Below the pieces are notes generated by a model. That model was not told the DNA's origin, made no database searches, and was given only the letters and a program-made list of their open reading frames with translations. Source: Paragemmobacter ruber (GTDB lineage Bacteria; Pseudomonadota; Alphaproteobacteria; Rhodobacterales; Rhodobacteraceae). From it: a stretch of 64,000 nucleotides of DNA. Shown here one piece after another: positions 9,535 to 17,511 of the stretch. The stretch lies in assembly GCF_009908315.1 (NCBI RefSeq), contig NZ_JAAATW010000002.1, forward strand, positions 186,001-250,000, given 5' to 3'. A program made the position numbers and the translations under genes. Each line of letters starts with the position of its first letter. Position 1 is the stretch's first letter.

Positions 9535-10538
9535 AGGGAGGCCGCCACCATGCGGGCGATGTCGGCCAGACGGCAGGCATAGCCCCATTCGTTGTCATAC
9601 CAGGCATAGACCTTCACCTGCGTGCCGTTCACCACCATGGTGGATTGCGCGTCGATGATGGACGAGCGGGGATCGTTGGTGAAATCTGACGACACCAGCG
9701 CGCGGGGTTCATAGCCCAGGATGCCACGCAGCGGGCCTTTGGCGGCGGCCTTGAAGAGGGCGTTCACCTCTTCCACCGTGGTGGGGGTTTCCACCTCGAA
9801 TACGCAATCGGTGAGCGATGCGTTCAGAAGCGGCACGCGCACGGCGTGGCCGTTCAGGCGGCCTTTCAGTTCGGGGTAGATCAGCGTGATCGCGGTTGCG
9901 CTGCCAGTGGTGGTGGGGATCAGGTTCAAAAGCGCCGAACGGGCGCGGCGCATGTCCTTGGCCGGGCGGTCGACGATGGTCTGGGTGTTTGTCACATCGT
10001 GGATCGTGGTGATGGAGCCGTGGCGGATGCGAAGCGCCTCGTGGATCACCTTCACCACGGGGGCGAGGCAGTTGGTGGTGCAGGAGGCGGCGGTGATCAG
10101 CGTCTGGCTGCCATCGTAGAGGTGGTGGTTGACGCCGTAGACAAGGTTGAGCGCGCCGCCATCCTTGACCGGGGCCGAGACGACAACCTTCTTGACGCCC
10201 GCCGCGTAGTAGGGGGCGATCTTGGCGGCGGTCTTGAAGACGCCGGTCGCGTCGATCACCACATCGACGCCCAGTTCGGCAAGGGGCAGCGCCTCGATGG
10301 TTTTCTCCTGCGTGAGCCGGATGGGTTGGCCATCCAGCACCAGCGTGCCGGGCGCATGGCTGACCGGGGTGGACCAGCGGCCGTGGACGCTGTCGAATTC
10401 CATCAGGAGCGCGTGCTGTTCTGGATCGCCTGCGGGATCGTTGAGGAGCACCAGATCACCGCCCGTGCCGGCGTCGATCAGGTTGCGCAGCACAAGCTTG
10501 CCGATGCGGCCGAGGCCGTTGAGGGCGATGTGGGGCAT
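9531..10538 (-). CDS. ArsJ-associated glyceraldehyde-3-phosphate dehydrogenase
   Basis: A 335-residue GAPDH. The Rossmann turn GLGRIG is at residues 8-13, the catalytic cysteine is Cys153 within ASCTTNC, and the C-terminal AWYDNEWGY block is present. In arsJ operons this enzyme uses arsenate in place of phosphate to form 1-arseno-3-phosphoglycerate, the substrate of ArsJ. It starts five bases after the arsR-arsC stop and overlaps arsJ, which supports that role over central glycolysis. Biochemically it should still be able to act as an ordinary GAPDH. Confidence 0.92.
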   Translation of the reverse strand: MPHIALNGLGRIGKLVLRNLIDAGTGGDLVLLNDPAGDPEQHALLMEFDSVHGRWSTPVSHAPGTLVLDGQPIRLTQEKTIEALPLAELGVDVVIDATGVFKTAAKIAPYYAAGVKKVVVSAPVKDGGALNLVYGVNHHLYDGSQTLITAASCTTNCLAPVVKVIHEALRIRHGSITTIHDVTNTQTIVDRPAKDMRRARSALLNLIPTTTGSATAITLIYPELKGRLNGHAVRVPLLNASLTDCVFEVETPTTVEEVNALFKAAAKGPLRGILGYEPRALVSSDFTNDPRSSIIDAQSTMVVNGTQVKVYAWYDNEWGYACRLADIARMVAASL

Positions 10539-10543
10539 GGGGA

Positions 10544-11389
10544 TCAGACTTTCAGTTCGGGGTCAGGGCTGAGGGCGATGCGGTCGATGCTGGCCTGCAG
10601 GGACATACGGTTCAGCGTATCGAAGGGCAGGGCGACGAAGGCCTGCACACGGCGGCGCAGGGCGGCGTAGGTCTGGGCGAAGACAAGCGCCTTTTCGGCA
10701 TCGGTGCCGGTTGCGCTGACGGGGTCGGGCAGGCCCCAATGCCCGGTGATGGGTTGGCCGGGCCATGGGGGACATTCCTCGGCGGCGGCGGTGTCGCAGA
10801 CGGTGAAGACGAAATCCATCACGATGGAGCCCGGCTGCTGGAATTCCGAGATGTGCTTGGAGCGCAGGCTGGTGATGTCATGGCCGTTCCGGCCGAGCAC
10901 CTCGAGCGCGAAGGGGTTGAGTGCGCTGCTGGGCCGGGTGCCGGCAGAGAAGGCCTGAAACTTGCCCTGACCCAGATCGCGTAGCAGCGCCTCGGCGAAG
11001 ATGGAGCGGGCGGAGTTGCCCGAACAGATGAAGAGCACGTCGAAATCGGTGTCGCGCATGGCGGGTTCCTTGGGTGGGGCGAGCAGGGGAGCGAGCAGAT
11101 CAGGCCGGGCGCGGCCGACATCGAGCGCGAGGTAGCCGATCAGCGCCTCGGTCGCATCGAGGTTGACGGCGTAGTAAAGCGACCGGCCGTCACGCGTGAC
11201 GGTGACGAGATTGCAGGCGGTCAGATCGGCAAGATGGTGGGACAGGGTGTTGGGCTTGAGGTTCAGGGCGGCGGCAATCTCGGTGGGCCGGACGCCGCGC
11301 GGGGCGAAACGGTTGAGCAGCCGGAACACGGCGAGCCGGTCAGGATGGCCGAGGGTGGCGAAGGCGTGGGGCGCGTTTATCTTTTCCAT
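10544..11389 (-). CDS. ArsR repressor fused to arsenate reductase ArsC
   Basis: One 281-residue protein with two domains. Residues 1 to about 100 form an ArsR-type winged helix (helix-turn-helix around [20 protein letters not shown]). Residues about 115-281 form a low-molecular-weight phosphatase/ArsC fold with the loop CSGNSARS (Cys122, Arg128), Cys198, Cys206 and an LPDP acid loop. The spacing of the three cysteines resembles thioredoxin-coupled arsenate reductases. The classical ArsR cysteine pair is absent; only Cys59 lies in the DNA-binding half. The gene heads the arsenic operon. No purine-rich ribosome site precedes ATG 11389, so the message may be leaderless. Confidence 0.92.
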   Translation of the reverse strand: MEKINAPHAFATLGHPDRLAVFRLLNRFAPRGVRPTEIAAALNLKPNTLSHHLADLTACNLVTVTRDGRSLYYAVNLDATEALIGYLALDVGRARPDLLAPLLAPPKEPAMRDTDFDVLFICSGNSARSIFAEALLRDLGQGKFQAFSAGTRPSSALNPFALEVLGRNGHDITSLRSKHISEFQQPGSIVMDFVFTVCDTAAAEECPPWPGQPITGHWGLPDPVSATGTDAEKALVFAQTYAALRRRVQAFVALPFDTLNRMSLQASIDRIALSPDPELKV

Positions 11390-11410
11390 AATTCGTGAAT
11401 AACGGAATTA
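11389..11410. promoter_or_regulatory. Candidate ArsR operator
   Basis: A perfect inverted repeat TAATTC-N10-GAATTA that overlaps the last base of the arsR-arsC start codon and lies in an A/T-rich patch. Its position suits autorepression by the encoded ArsR domain. The assignment is based on symmetry and location only. Confidence 0.55.
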
Positions 11411-11545
11411 ATTGTGAAAAGCCAGTGAAGTTCTTGTAACAGGCGGGTTCTTTGGCGCTGTTGGGCAACTGGACAATCCGGGTGGGGTCATGCAGCACTG
11501 GTGCGGTGCCGTCGGTTGTGGCGGTTGGGTGGAACGGGGTGCGGA

Positions 11546-12436
11546 ATGATCGTCAGGGACAGGCCGAACCTGTGGGATCTACTGACCGCGTTGCGCGGGT
11601 CGATCGTGCCGCGGATCGCGGTGCCGGTTCTGGTGCTGGCGGCCTGTGCGACGGCGGTGGTGGTGCTGGACCGCATCACGGGCGCGGTGCCGCGTCTGGA
11701 CGGATCGGCCTTTGCGGTGTTCGGGATCGGGCTGTCGCTGTTTTTGGGGTTCCGCAACAACGCGGCCTATGACCGCTGGTGGGAGGCGCGCAAGCTCTGG
11801 GGTGGGCTATTGGCCGATCTGCGGGCGCTGGCGCGCGAGGCGGAGGTGTTTGTTGCAGATACGGGCGCGCGCCGCGCGATGCTGGAGGCGGCGCTGGATT
11901 TCATCCATGCCCATCGCATCAACCTGCGTGGCTTGCCGATGCGCGATGCGCCGCGCGCGGGCGTGGTGGTGTTGGCGGATGCGCCGCATCCGCCCTGTGC
12001 GGCGCTGGATGGTCTGGGGGCGCTGATCGCCGCCGGGCATCGCGCGGGCGCAGTCGACGGGTTCGGCGCGCGCAGCCTGACCGCGCGGATCGGGGGCATC
12101 GCCCAGCAGCAGGCCGGGTGCGAGCGGATCGCCAACAGCCCCCTGCCCTTTGTCTATTCGCTGCTGATCTATCGGACGAGCTACCTTTACTGCCTGCTTC
12201 TGCCCTTTGCGCTGACGGCCACCACCGGTTGGGCCACGCCGTTGTTCGTGGCGGTGGTGGGGTACATGTTCCTTGGGCTGGCGGAGGTGACGGAGGAGTT
12301 GAGCCATCCCTTCGCCACAAGCCCGAACGGAATCGCGATGGATGCCATTTGCCGGGCGGCGGAGATCAGCCTTGCGCCGCATCTGGGGCGGGTGGCGCCG
12401 CCGCCGCTGGCGCCGGTGGATCATTACCTGAGTTGA
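11546..12436 (+). CDS. Bestrophin-like (UPF0187/YneE) membrane protein
   Basis: A 296-residue member of the bacterial bestrophin family, whose characterised relatives are ion channels in the inner membrane. Typical features are the N-terminal hydrophobic segment PRIAVPVLVLAACATAVVVL, the LSLFLGFRNNAAYDRWWEARKLWG block, a C-terminal hydrophobic pair (LLLPFALTATTGW, LFVAVVGYMFLGL) and an EELSHPFATSPN block. I start at ATG 11546. It is divergent from the arsenic operon and unlikely to belong to it. The permeant ion is not predictable from sequence. Confidence 0.88.
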   Translation: MIVRDRPNLWDLLTALRGSIVPRIAVPVLVLAACATAVVVLDRITGAVPRLDGSAFAVFGIGLSLFLGFRNNAAYDRWWEARKLWGGLLADLRALAREAEVFVADTGARRAMLEAALDFIHAHRINLRGLPMRDAPRAGVVVLADAPHPPCAALDGLGALIAAGHRAGAVDGFGARSLTARIGGIAQQQAGCERIANSPLPFVYSLLIYRTSYLYCLLLPFALTATTGWATPLFVAVVGYMFLGLAEVTEELSHPFATSPNGIAMDAICRAAEISLAPHLGRVAPPPLAPVDHYLS

Positions 12437-12438
12437 AA

Positions 12439-12462
12439 GGGGCGGACCTTTCGGCCCGCCCC
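12439..12462. terminator. Hairpin between convergent genes
   Basis: Arms GGGGCGG and CCGCCCC enclose a ten-base loop just after the bestrophin stop and ahead of the end of the convergent NCS1 gene. There is no T-run, so it is a weak or bidirectional terminator candidate. Confidence 0.4.
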
Positions 12463-12487
12463 CCATGCGATGCACATTGGCCGCGGT

Positions 12488-13915
12488 TCAGGCGGCGCCT
12501 TCACCCTTGCAGAGCGCGCGGTAGATCGCCCCGCCCAGCACGGCGCCGATGACCCAGCCATAGCCTTCCAGCTGCCCAAGCACCGGCACCCAGACGGTGG
12601 CGACCGAAAAGACCGCAGCCACGCCAAAGGCGATCAGCGCGTTGCGATGCCAGCCATTGGTGTAGTGGTAGCGCCCGCCATTCGTCTTGTAGAGGTCGGC
12701 GAGGTGGAGCTTTTCCTTGCGGATCAGGTAGTAGTCCACGATCAGGATGCCGTAGAGCGGGGCCAGCATGGCGCCCAGCGTATTGACGAAGCCCGCGATG
12801 CCAATCTGGCTGATGACGGCCGTCCAGAGCCCGCCGATGACCAGCGCGAAGCCCGAGGTGATGAGCCCCGCCTTGCGAAAGCCGATCCGATCGGGGGCGA
12901 GGTTGGCAATGCCGTTCACCGCAGGGATGAAGTTCGCCACAAGGTTGATGCCCACGGTCGCGGCAAAGAAGGTGATGGCGGCGATGATGCCGAGGAGCAC
13001 GCTGTCGGTGCGTTCGACGATCTCGGTCGGGTTGATGATCTGCTCGCCATAGATCGCGGCCGCGCCCGCGGTGGTGAGCAGGGCCAGCGCCGAGAACAGG
13101 ATCATGTTGAAGGGCAGACCGGCGAGGTTGCCTTTCACCATGGCGTCCTTGGTCCGGGCATAGCGGGAGAAGTCGCTGAAGTTGATCATGACGGCGGCGA
13201 AGTAGGCGATCATCGTGCCGATGATGGCGATGAAGCCCGCGATTTCGGTGCCCCATGTGGCATCGGGGCGGGTGAAGATCGTCTGGGCGTGGTGCAGAAG
13301 CTGGCCGTCGGAGCGGACCCAGAGCACGACGACAAGGCCGATCATCACGACGTAGACGAAGGGGCCGGCAAAGTTGAGAAAGCTTTCGACCCAGCCCATC
13401 CCGCGCCAGAAGATGGCGATGTGGAAGGCCCAGACGACCAGGAACGAGACCCAGTCGATCGCCCCGAGGCCGAGGAAGGTGGCCCCGTCCGTCGCGCCGG
13501 TGAGCAGCCGGATCAGTAGCGCCAGCGCGGTGGAGGCGAAGTAGACCTGCACGCCATACCAGAACACGGCCACAACCGCCCTGATGATGGCAGGCAGTTT
13601 CGCGCCGGACGTGCCCATGCTGGCGCGGGCGAAGACCGGGTAGGGGATACCGTAGCGTTCCCCCGCTGCGCCGGAGAGATTGACCATCACCATGACGAAA
13701 AGGCCCGCGGCGATGAGGGCGGCGAAGGCCGTCCACCCGCTGACCCCGTAGGAGATGAAGAGCGAGGCGACGAGCGTGTAGCCAAAGAGCGACTGCACGT
13801 CATTGGCCCAGACGTTGAAGATGGCGAACCAGCCCCAGCATTTTTCTTGGGGCGTGACGGGGCGCAGCGCATCGCTGTCGCTGGTCAGGGCTTCGGTCTG
13901 TGGAATGGATGTCAT
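12488..13915 (-). CDS. NCS1-family nucleobase/hydantoin permease
   Basis: A 475-residue nucleobase:cation symporter-1 protein with about twelve hydrophobic helices. It shows the typical opening WGWFAIFNVWANDVQSL, the RYGIPYPVFARASMG block and a NFSDFSRYARTKDAM loop. Members take up cytosine, uracil, allantoin, hydantoins or purines with Na+ or H+; I cannot choose among these. It is divergent from a GntR-type regulator across a region holding a strong inverted repeat, so it is the probable target of that regulator. No catabolic enzyme for the substrate lies beside it. Confidence 0.9.
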   Translation of the reverse strand: MTSIPQTEALTSDSDALRPVTPQEKCWGWFAIFNVWANDVQSLFGYTLVASLFISYGVSGWTAFAALIAAGLFVMVMVNLSGAAGERYGIPYPVFARASMGTSGAKLPAIIRAVVAVFWYGVQVYFASTALALLIRLLTGATDGATFLGLGAIDWVSFLVVWAFHIAIFWRGMGWVESFLNFAGPFVYVVMIGLVVVLWVRSDGQLLHHAQTIFTRPDATWGTEIAGFIAIIGTMIAYFAAVMINFSDFSRYARTKDAMVKGNLAGLPFNMILFSALALLTTAGAAAIYGEQIINPTEIVERTDSVLLGIIAAITFFAATVGINLVANFIPAVNGIANLAPDRIGFRKAGLITSGFALVIGGLWTAVISQIGIAGFVNTLGAMLAPLYGILIVDYYLIRKEKLHLADLYKTNGGRYHYTNGWHRNALIAFGVAAVFSVATVWVPVLGQLEGYGWVIGAVLGGAIYRALCKGEGAA

Positions 13916-13998
13916 TGTTCCCTCCTGCGCGCGGCGCAGTTTCCTATTGGACGGTAAGGCGCGTGATCGGTCCGGTTTGGGGTGGACTCTGGTTTGGC

Positions 13999-14032
13999 AT
14001 CACGTAATGTCGCACGTAAAATGTTACGTGAT
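13999..14032. promoter_or_regulatory. Candidate operator between NCS1 permease and GntR gene
   Basis: A perfect nine-base inverted repeat ATCACGTAA-N16-TTACGTGAT. A third half-site, GCACGTAA, sits inside the loop at 14012-14019. It lies in the divergent intergenic region, 83 bases upstream of the permease start and 85 bases upstream of the regulator start. It is the best candidate for binding by the GntR/FCD protein. Confidence 0.55.
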
Positions 14033-14117
14033 CTGTCAAGCGATGGATACCGGCAAGAGCCAAGAAACACCTTTAGGCTATCGGCGGAAATCGCGGATGT
14101 GACGGGGAGGGGGAAAC

Positions 14118-14804
14118 ATGGGGGGGATCACCGCTGCGGCGGATGCAAAGCTGACGGACCTGGCGCATGAGGCGCTGCTTGCGCAGTTGCGGGATGGGCG
14201 GCTGCCGGCGGGGATGTTCCTGTCGATGCCGATGCTGGTGGAGCGGCTGGGTTTTCCCATGGCGGCGGTGCGCGAGGCGGTGAAGCGGGCCGAGGGGCCG
14301 GGTCTGGTGACGGTGCTGCCCAAGCGCGGGCTGACGGTGATGACGGTCGGCCCCGAGGTGACGCGCGAATGTCTGGACCTGCGGGCGATCCTTGACGGCG
14401 AAGGGGCGCGGCGGCTGATCCGGGCGGGGGCGGACATGCCGCTGGTGGCCCTGCGCGAGGCGCATCTGCGGCTGCGCGATGCGGCGGCGGGGGCGGTGAC
14501 GCCTGCGATGCAGCGCGCGGCCATCCAAACCGATCTGTCGCTGCATGACCTGTTGGCCACCGGGATCGGGGACGGGATCATGGGGCGGCTTTACGCCGAA
14601 AACCGCGACCGGATCGCGGTGATCCAGAACCAGCGCGCCTTTCTGCCCGACCGCATCGCATCGGCGATGGGGGAGCATCTGGAGATCATCGCCGCGCTGG
14701 AGGCGCGGGATGCCGAACGGGCGCAGGCGGCCATCGCCGCGCATCTGCACCAGACCAAGCGCTGGTGGGGCGTGGCCGAGGCAGACCCTGCGCCGGGGGG
14801 GTGA
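14118..14804 (+). CDS. GntR-family regulator with FCD domain
   Basis: A 228-residue transcription factor. An N-terminal winged helix (about residues 12-75, with LAHEALLAQLRDGRLPAGM and the helix-turn-helix ending REAVKRAEGPGLV) is followed by an all-helical FCD ligand domain. That domain contains the usual Asp/His pattern, such as HDLLATGI and the GEHLEIIAALEARD stretch. ATG 14118 is preceded by GGGGAGGGGG. It is divergent from the NCS1 permease and probably represses it until the transported nucleobase or a product binds. The effector is unknown. Confidence 0.9.
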   Translation: MGGITAAADAKLTDLAHEALLAQLRDGRLPAGMFLSMPMLVERLGFPMAAVREAVKRAEGPGLVTVLPKRGLTVMTVGPEVTRECLDLRAILDGEGARRLIRAGADMPLVALREAHLRLRDAAAGAVTPAMQRAAIQTDLSLHDLLATGIGDGIMGRLYAENRDRIAVIQNQRAFLPDRIASAMGEHLEIIAALEARDAERAQAAIAAHLHQTKRWWGVAEADPAPGG

Positions 14805-14895
14805 GCCCTTCTGCGGGGCGGGGCGGTTTGTTGTCTTTTGATTAATGGCAACGGGCTGTAAGCTTTCTGCCAAACCGCAAGCGGGGAGGCTTTCG

Positions 14896-16014
14896 GTGCT
14901 GGAGTACAGCCATGACTGGCGTTTGGTGCTGGCGGCCTTTGCCATCGCGCTGATGGCGGGGTTCACGGGGCTATCGCTCACACGGGGGGTGTCGCGCCGG
15001 TCGGTGGGCGAGCGGAAGGTGGCCGTGTCGATGGCGGCGGTGGCGCTGGGCGGTGGCATCTGGTCGATGCATTTCGTGGCGATGCTGGGGCTGCAACTGC
15101 CCATCCTGTACACCTACGACGCGCTGACGACGCTGGTTTCGGCGCTGGTGGCGATCCTGATGACGGGGCTGGCGCTGCTGATCCTGCATTTCCGGGCGCG
15201 CACGCGGCGGTCGATCACGCTGGCGGGGGTGATCATCGGGCTTGGCATCGCGCTGATGCATTACATCGGCATGTCGGGGATGGAACTGTGCCGGCCTGTC
15301 TATACGCCCATGGGGATTGCAGGGGCGCTGGTGGCATCAGTGGGCCTTTCGGTGCTGGCGGTGCGGCTGGCCTATTCCGAGCGCGGGCGGCGCAACATCG
15401 TGCTGGGGACGGTGGGGTTCGGCGTGGCGGTGGTGATGGTGCATTTCATTGCGATGGCGGGGACGGGATTCCTGTCCGACGGCGCGACCGGCGCCATCGG
15501 CCCGGCGCTGAGCAACGAGACACTGGCCATCATCGTGACGCTGGCGGCCTTTGTCATTTCGGCCGCCTTCCTGCTGACCGGGATCACCTTTGCGCCGCAG
15601 CCGGAGGAGGCGGCCGCGCCGGGTCTGGCGGGGGCGGCCCCGCCCGAGCCCGCGCCCACTGCTGCGCCACGGGCGGAACCGGCGGCGCTGCGGGTTCCGC
15701 ATGAGCGGGAAGGGCGGACCTATTTTCTGGAACCCGCTGCGATTTCCGCCGTCCGCGCCGAGGGACATTACACCCTGCTGCAGAAGGGGGCGGAGACGCT
15801 GTTCTGCCCGTGGTCCATCTCGGAGGCGGAAGAGCGGCTGGCCCCGCTGGGCTTTTTGCGGGTCCATCGCAGCTACCTGATCAACCCCGCGCATGTGGTG
15901 AAGTTCGAAAGGTTGCGGGATTCCGGCCAGTGCAGCGTGGACGGGGCGGAAAGTCTGCGTATTCCGGTCAGCCGGGCGCGGTTGGCGGACCTGCGCGAGG
16001 CGTTGGGTCTGTAG
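14896..16014 (+). CDS. coxC: MHYT-LytTR membrane regulator, CoxC-like
   Basis: About 372 residues. The N-terminal half is a membrane-embedded MHYT sensor with three tell-tale motifs (WSMHFVAM, LMHYIGM, MVHFIAM) among about seven helices. After a Pro/Ala-rich linker, the C-terminal third is a LytTR DNA-binding domain (from VRAEGHYTLL through FLRVHRSYLINPAHV). CoxC and CoxH of known CO-oxidation clusters have this architecture, and MHYT domains are proposed to bind copper and sense small gases. I prefer GTG 14896, six bases after GGGGAGG, over ATG 14845. It lies immediately upstream of coxM and is the probable CO-responsive activator. Confidence 0.88.
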   Translation: MLEYSHDWRLVLAAFAIALMAGFTGLSLTRGVSRRSVGERKVAVSMAAVALGGGIWSMHFVAMLGLQLPILYTYDALTTLVSALVAILMTGLALLILHFRARTRRSITLAGVIIGLGIALMHYIGMSGMELCRPVYTPMGIAGALVASVGLSVLAVRLAYSERGRRNIVLGTVGFGVAVVMVHFIAMAGTGFLSDGATGAIGPALSNETLAIIVTLAAFVISAAFLLTGITFAPQPEEAAAPGLAGAAPPEPAPTAAPRAEPAALRVPHEREGRTYFLEPAAISAVRAEGHYTLLQKGAETLFCPWSISEAEERLAPLGFLRVHRSYLINPAHVVKFERLRDSGQCSVDGAESLRIPVSRARLADLREALGL

Positions 16015-16151
16015 CGCTGTCGCAGTTCGTGCGGACATTCCGCATCTGGTGCAAAACTGCGCTCCGTTCGCGTCTGGCCCCTCAACCTGCGGGCGGATCG
16101 CCATAGCCTTCCGAAAGCCTGCGCGGGACGGACGCGGATCGGGAGGAGCAC
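16015..16151 (+). promoter_or_regulatory. Upstream region of the coxMSL genes
   Basis: These 137 bases hold loosely similar elements CAGTTCGTG (16023), ACATTCCGC (16035) and CCGTTCGCG (16064), which could be direct-repeat sites for the LytTR protein encoded just upstream. A GGGAGGAG ribosome site lies at 16141-16148, just before the coxM ATG. The site assignment is tentative. Confidence 0.3.
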
Positions 16152-17006
16152 ATGATACCATCGGCCTTTGAGTATCACCGGCCGGGCGACCTTGCGTCGG
16201 CCCTGGGGATTTTGTCGGCATATGGCGATGAGGCGCGCGTCATCGCGGGGGGGCACAGCCTGATCCCCATGATGAAGCTGCGGATGGCGTCGGTCGGCCA
16301 TCTGGTGGATCTGCAATCGGTGGCCGAGTTGCGGGGGATCACCGTGGCCGAGCGGGAGGTCACCATCGGGGCGATGGTGACGCAGGCCGAATTGATCAGC
16401 CATGATGGGCTGGCCAAGGCGGTGCCCATCCTGCGCGAGGCGGCGTTGCAGATCGCCGATCCGCAGGTGCGCTATGTGGGCACGGTGGGCGGCAATGTCG
16501 CCAATGGCGATCCGGGTAATGACATGCCGGGGCTGATGCAATGCCTTGACGCGCGGTTCACGCTGGTGGGGCCGGGGGGGCCGCGCGAGGTGCCGGCGCG
16601 GGCCTTCTATCACGGGCTTTACGCAACGGAGCGGGCGGAGGACGAAATCCTGACGCGGATCGCCATTCCCGTCCATGCGGGCGGCCATGCCTATGAAAAG
16701 CAGAAGCGCAAGATCGGGGATTATGCCACGGCGGCGGCGGCGGTGCTTCTGACGAAGTCTGGTGGCAAGGTGGCCAGTGCGTCGGTTGCGATGACCAACC
16801 TGTCGGATGTGCCGGTCTGGTCAGAGGCGGCGGCGGCGGCGCTGGTGGGGCGCGACTGCGGCGCAGAGGCGGTGGCGGATGCAGTGGCGGCCATGCTCGC
16901 GGATATTGATCCGCAAGCCGACAATCGCGGGCCGATCGCGTTCAAGAAACATGTGGCGGGCGTGATCCTTGGCCGCGCGATTGCGCGCGCCTGGTCGCGG
17001 GCCTGA
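16152..17006 (+). CDS. coxM: CO dehydrogenase medium subunit (FAD)
   Basis: The 284-residue FAD-binding subunit of aerobic carbon monoxide dehydrogenase. It passes electrons from the iron-sulfur subunit to the quinone pool. The two FAD signatures are [13 protein letters not shown] (residues 32-44) and TVGGN (111-115). It is first in the structural trio M-S-L, the normal order, and 13 bases precede coxS. Length and motifs are standard for xanthine-oxidase-family FAD subunits. The assignment to CO rather than another substrate comes from the adjacent CoxL motif. Confidence 0.95.
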   Translation: MIPSAFEYHRPGDLASALGILSAYGDEARVIAGGHSLIPMMKLRMASVGHLVDLQSVAELRGITVAEREVTIGAMVTQAELISHDGLAKAVPILREAALQIADPQVRYVGTVGGNVANGDPGNDMPGLMQCLDARFTLVGPGGPREVPARAFYHGLYATERAEDEILTRIAIPVHAGGHAYEKQKRKIGDYATAAAAVLLTKSGGKVASASVAMTNLSDVPVWSEAAAAALVGRDCGAEAVADAVAAMLADIDPQADNRGPIAFKKHVAGVILGRAIARAWSRA

Positions 17007-17019
17007 GGGGGAGAGGGCG

Positions 17020-17511
17020 ATGGGAAAGAAGATGCAGATCAGCCTGACCGTGAACGGTGAGGTGCATTACATTCTAGCTGAGCCGCGCGAATTGCTGATC
17101 CACACGCTGCGGGAACGGCTGGGCCTCACCGGGCCGCATATCGGCTGCGAGACCAGCCATTGCGGGGCCTGCACGGTGGATATGAACGGGCGGTCGGTGA
17201 AGGCCTGCACGGTGTTCGTGGCGCAGGCGGATGGGGCGGAGATCACCACCATCGAAGGCTTGGGCAGCCCCGACGGGCTGCATGTGCTGCAGCGGACCTT
17301 CCGCGAACATCACGGGCTGCAATGCGGCTATTGCACGCCGGGAATGATCACCCGCGCGCATCGGTTGCTGATCGAGAACCCGAACCCGACCGAGGAGGAG
17401 GTGCGGTTCGGCATGGCCGGGAACTTGTGCCGCTGCACCGGATACCAGAACATCGTGAAGGCCATTCTGGCCGCCGCGTCCGAGATGAATGCGAAGGAGG
17501 CCGCGGAATGA
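17020..17511 (+). CDS. coxS: CO dehydrogenase small subunit (two [2Fe-2S])
   Basis: A 163-residue iron-sulfur subunit. Cysteines 43, 48, 51 and 63 bind the plant-ferredoxin-type cluster. Cysteines 102, 105, 137 and 139 bind the second cluster (CGYCTPGM and LCRCTGYQ). I place the start at ATG 17020 with GAGAGGG just upstream. The stop overlaps the coxL ATG (ATGA). Confidence 0.95.
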   Translation: MGKKMQISLTVNGEVHYILAEPRELLIHTLRERLGLTGPHIGCETSHCGACTVDMNGRSVKACTVFVAQADGAEITTIEGLGSPDGLHVLQRTFREHHGLQCGYCTPGMITRAHRLLIENPNPTEEEVRFGMAGNLCRCTGYQNIVKAILAAASEMNAKEAAE

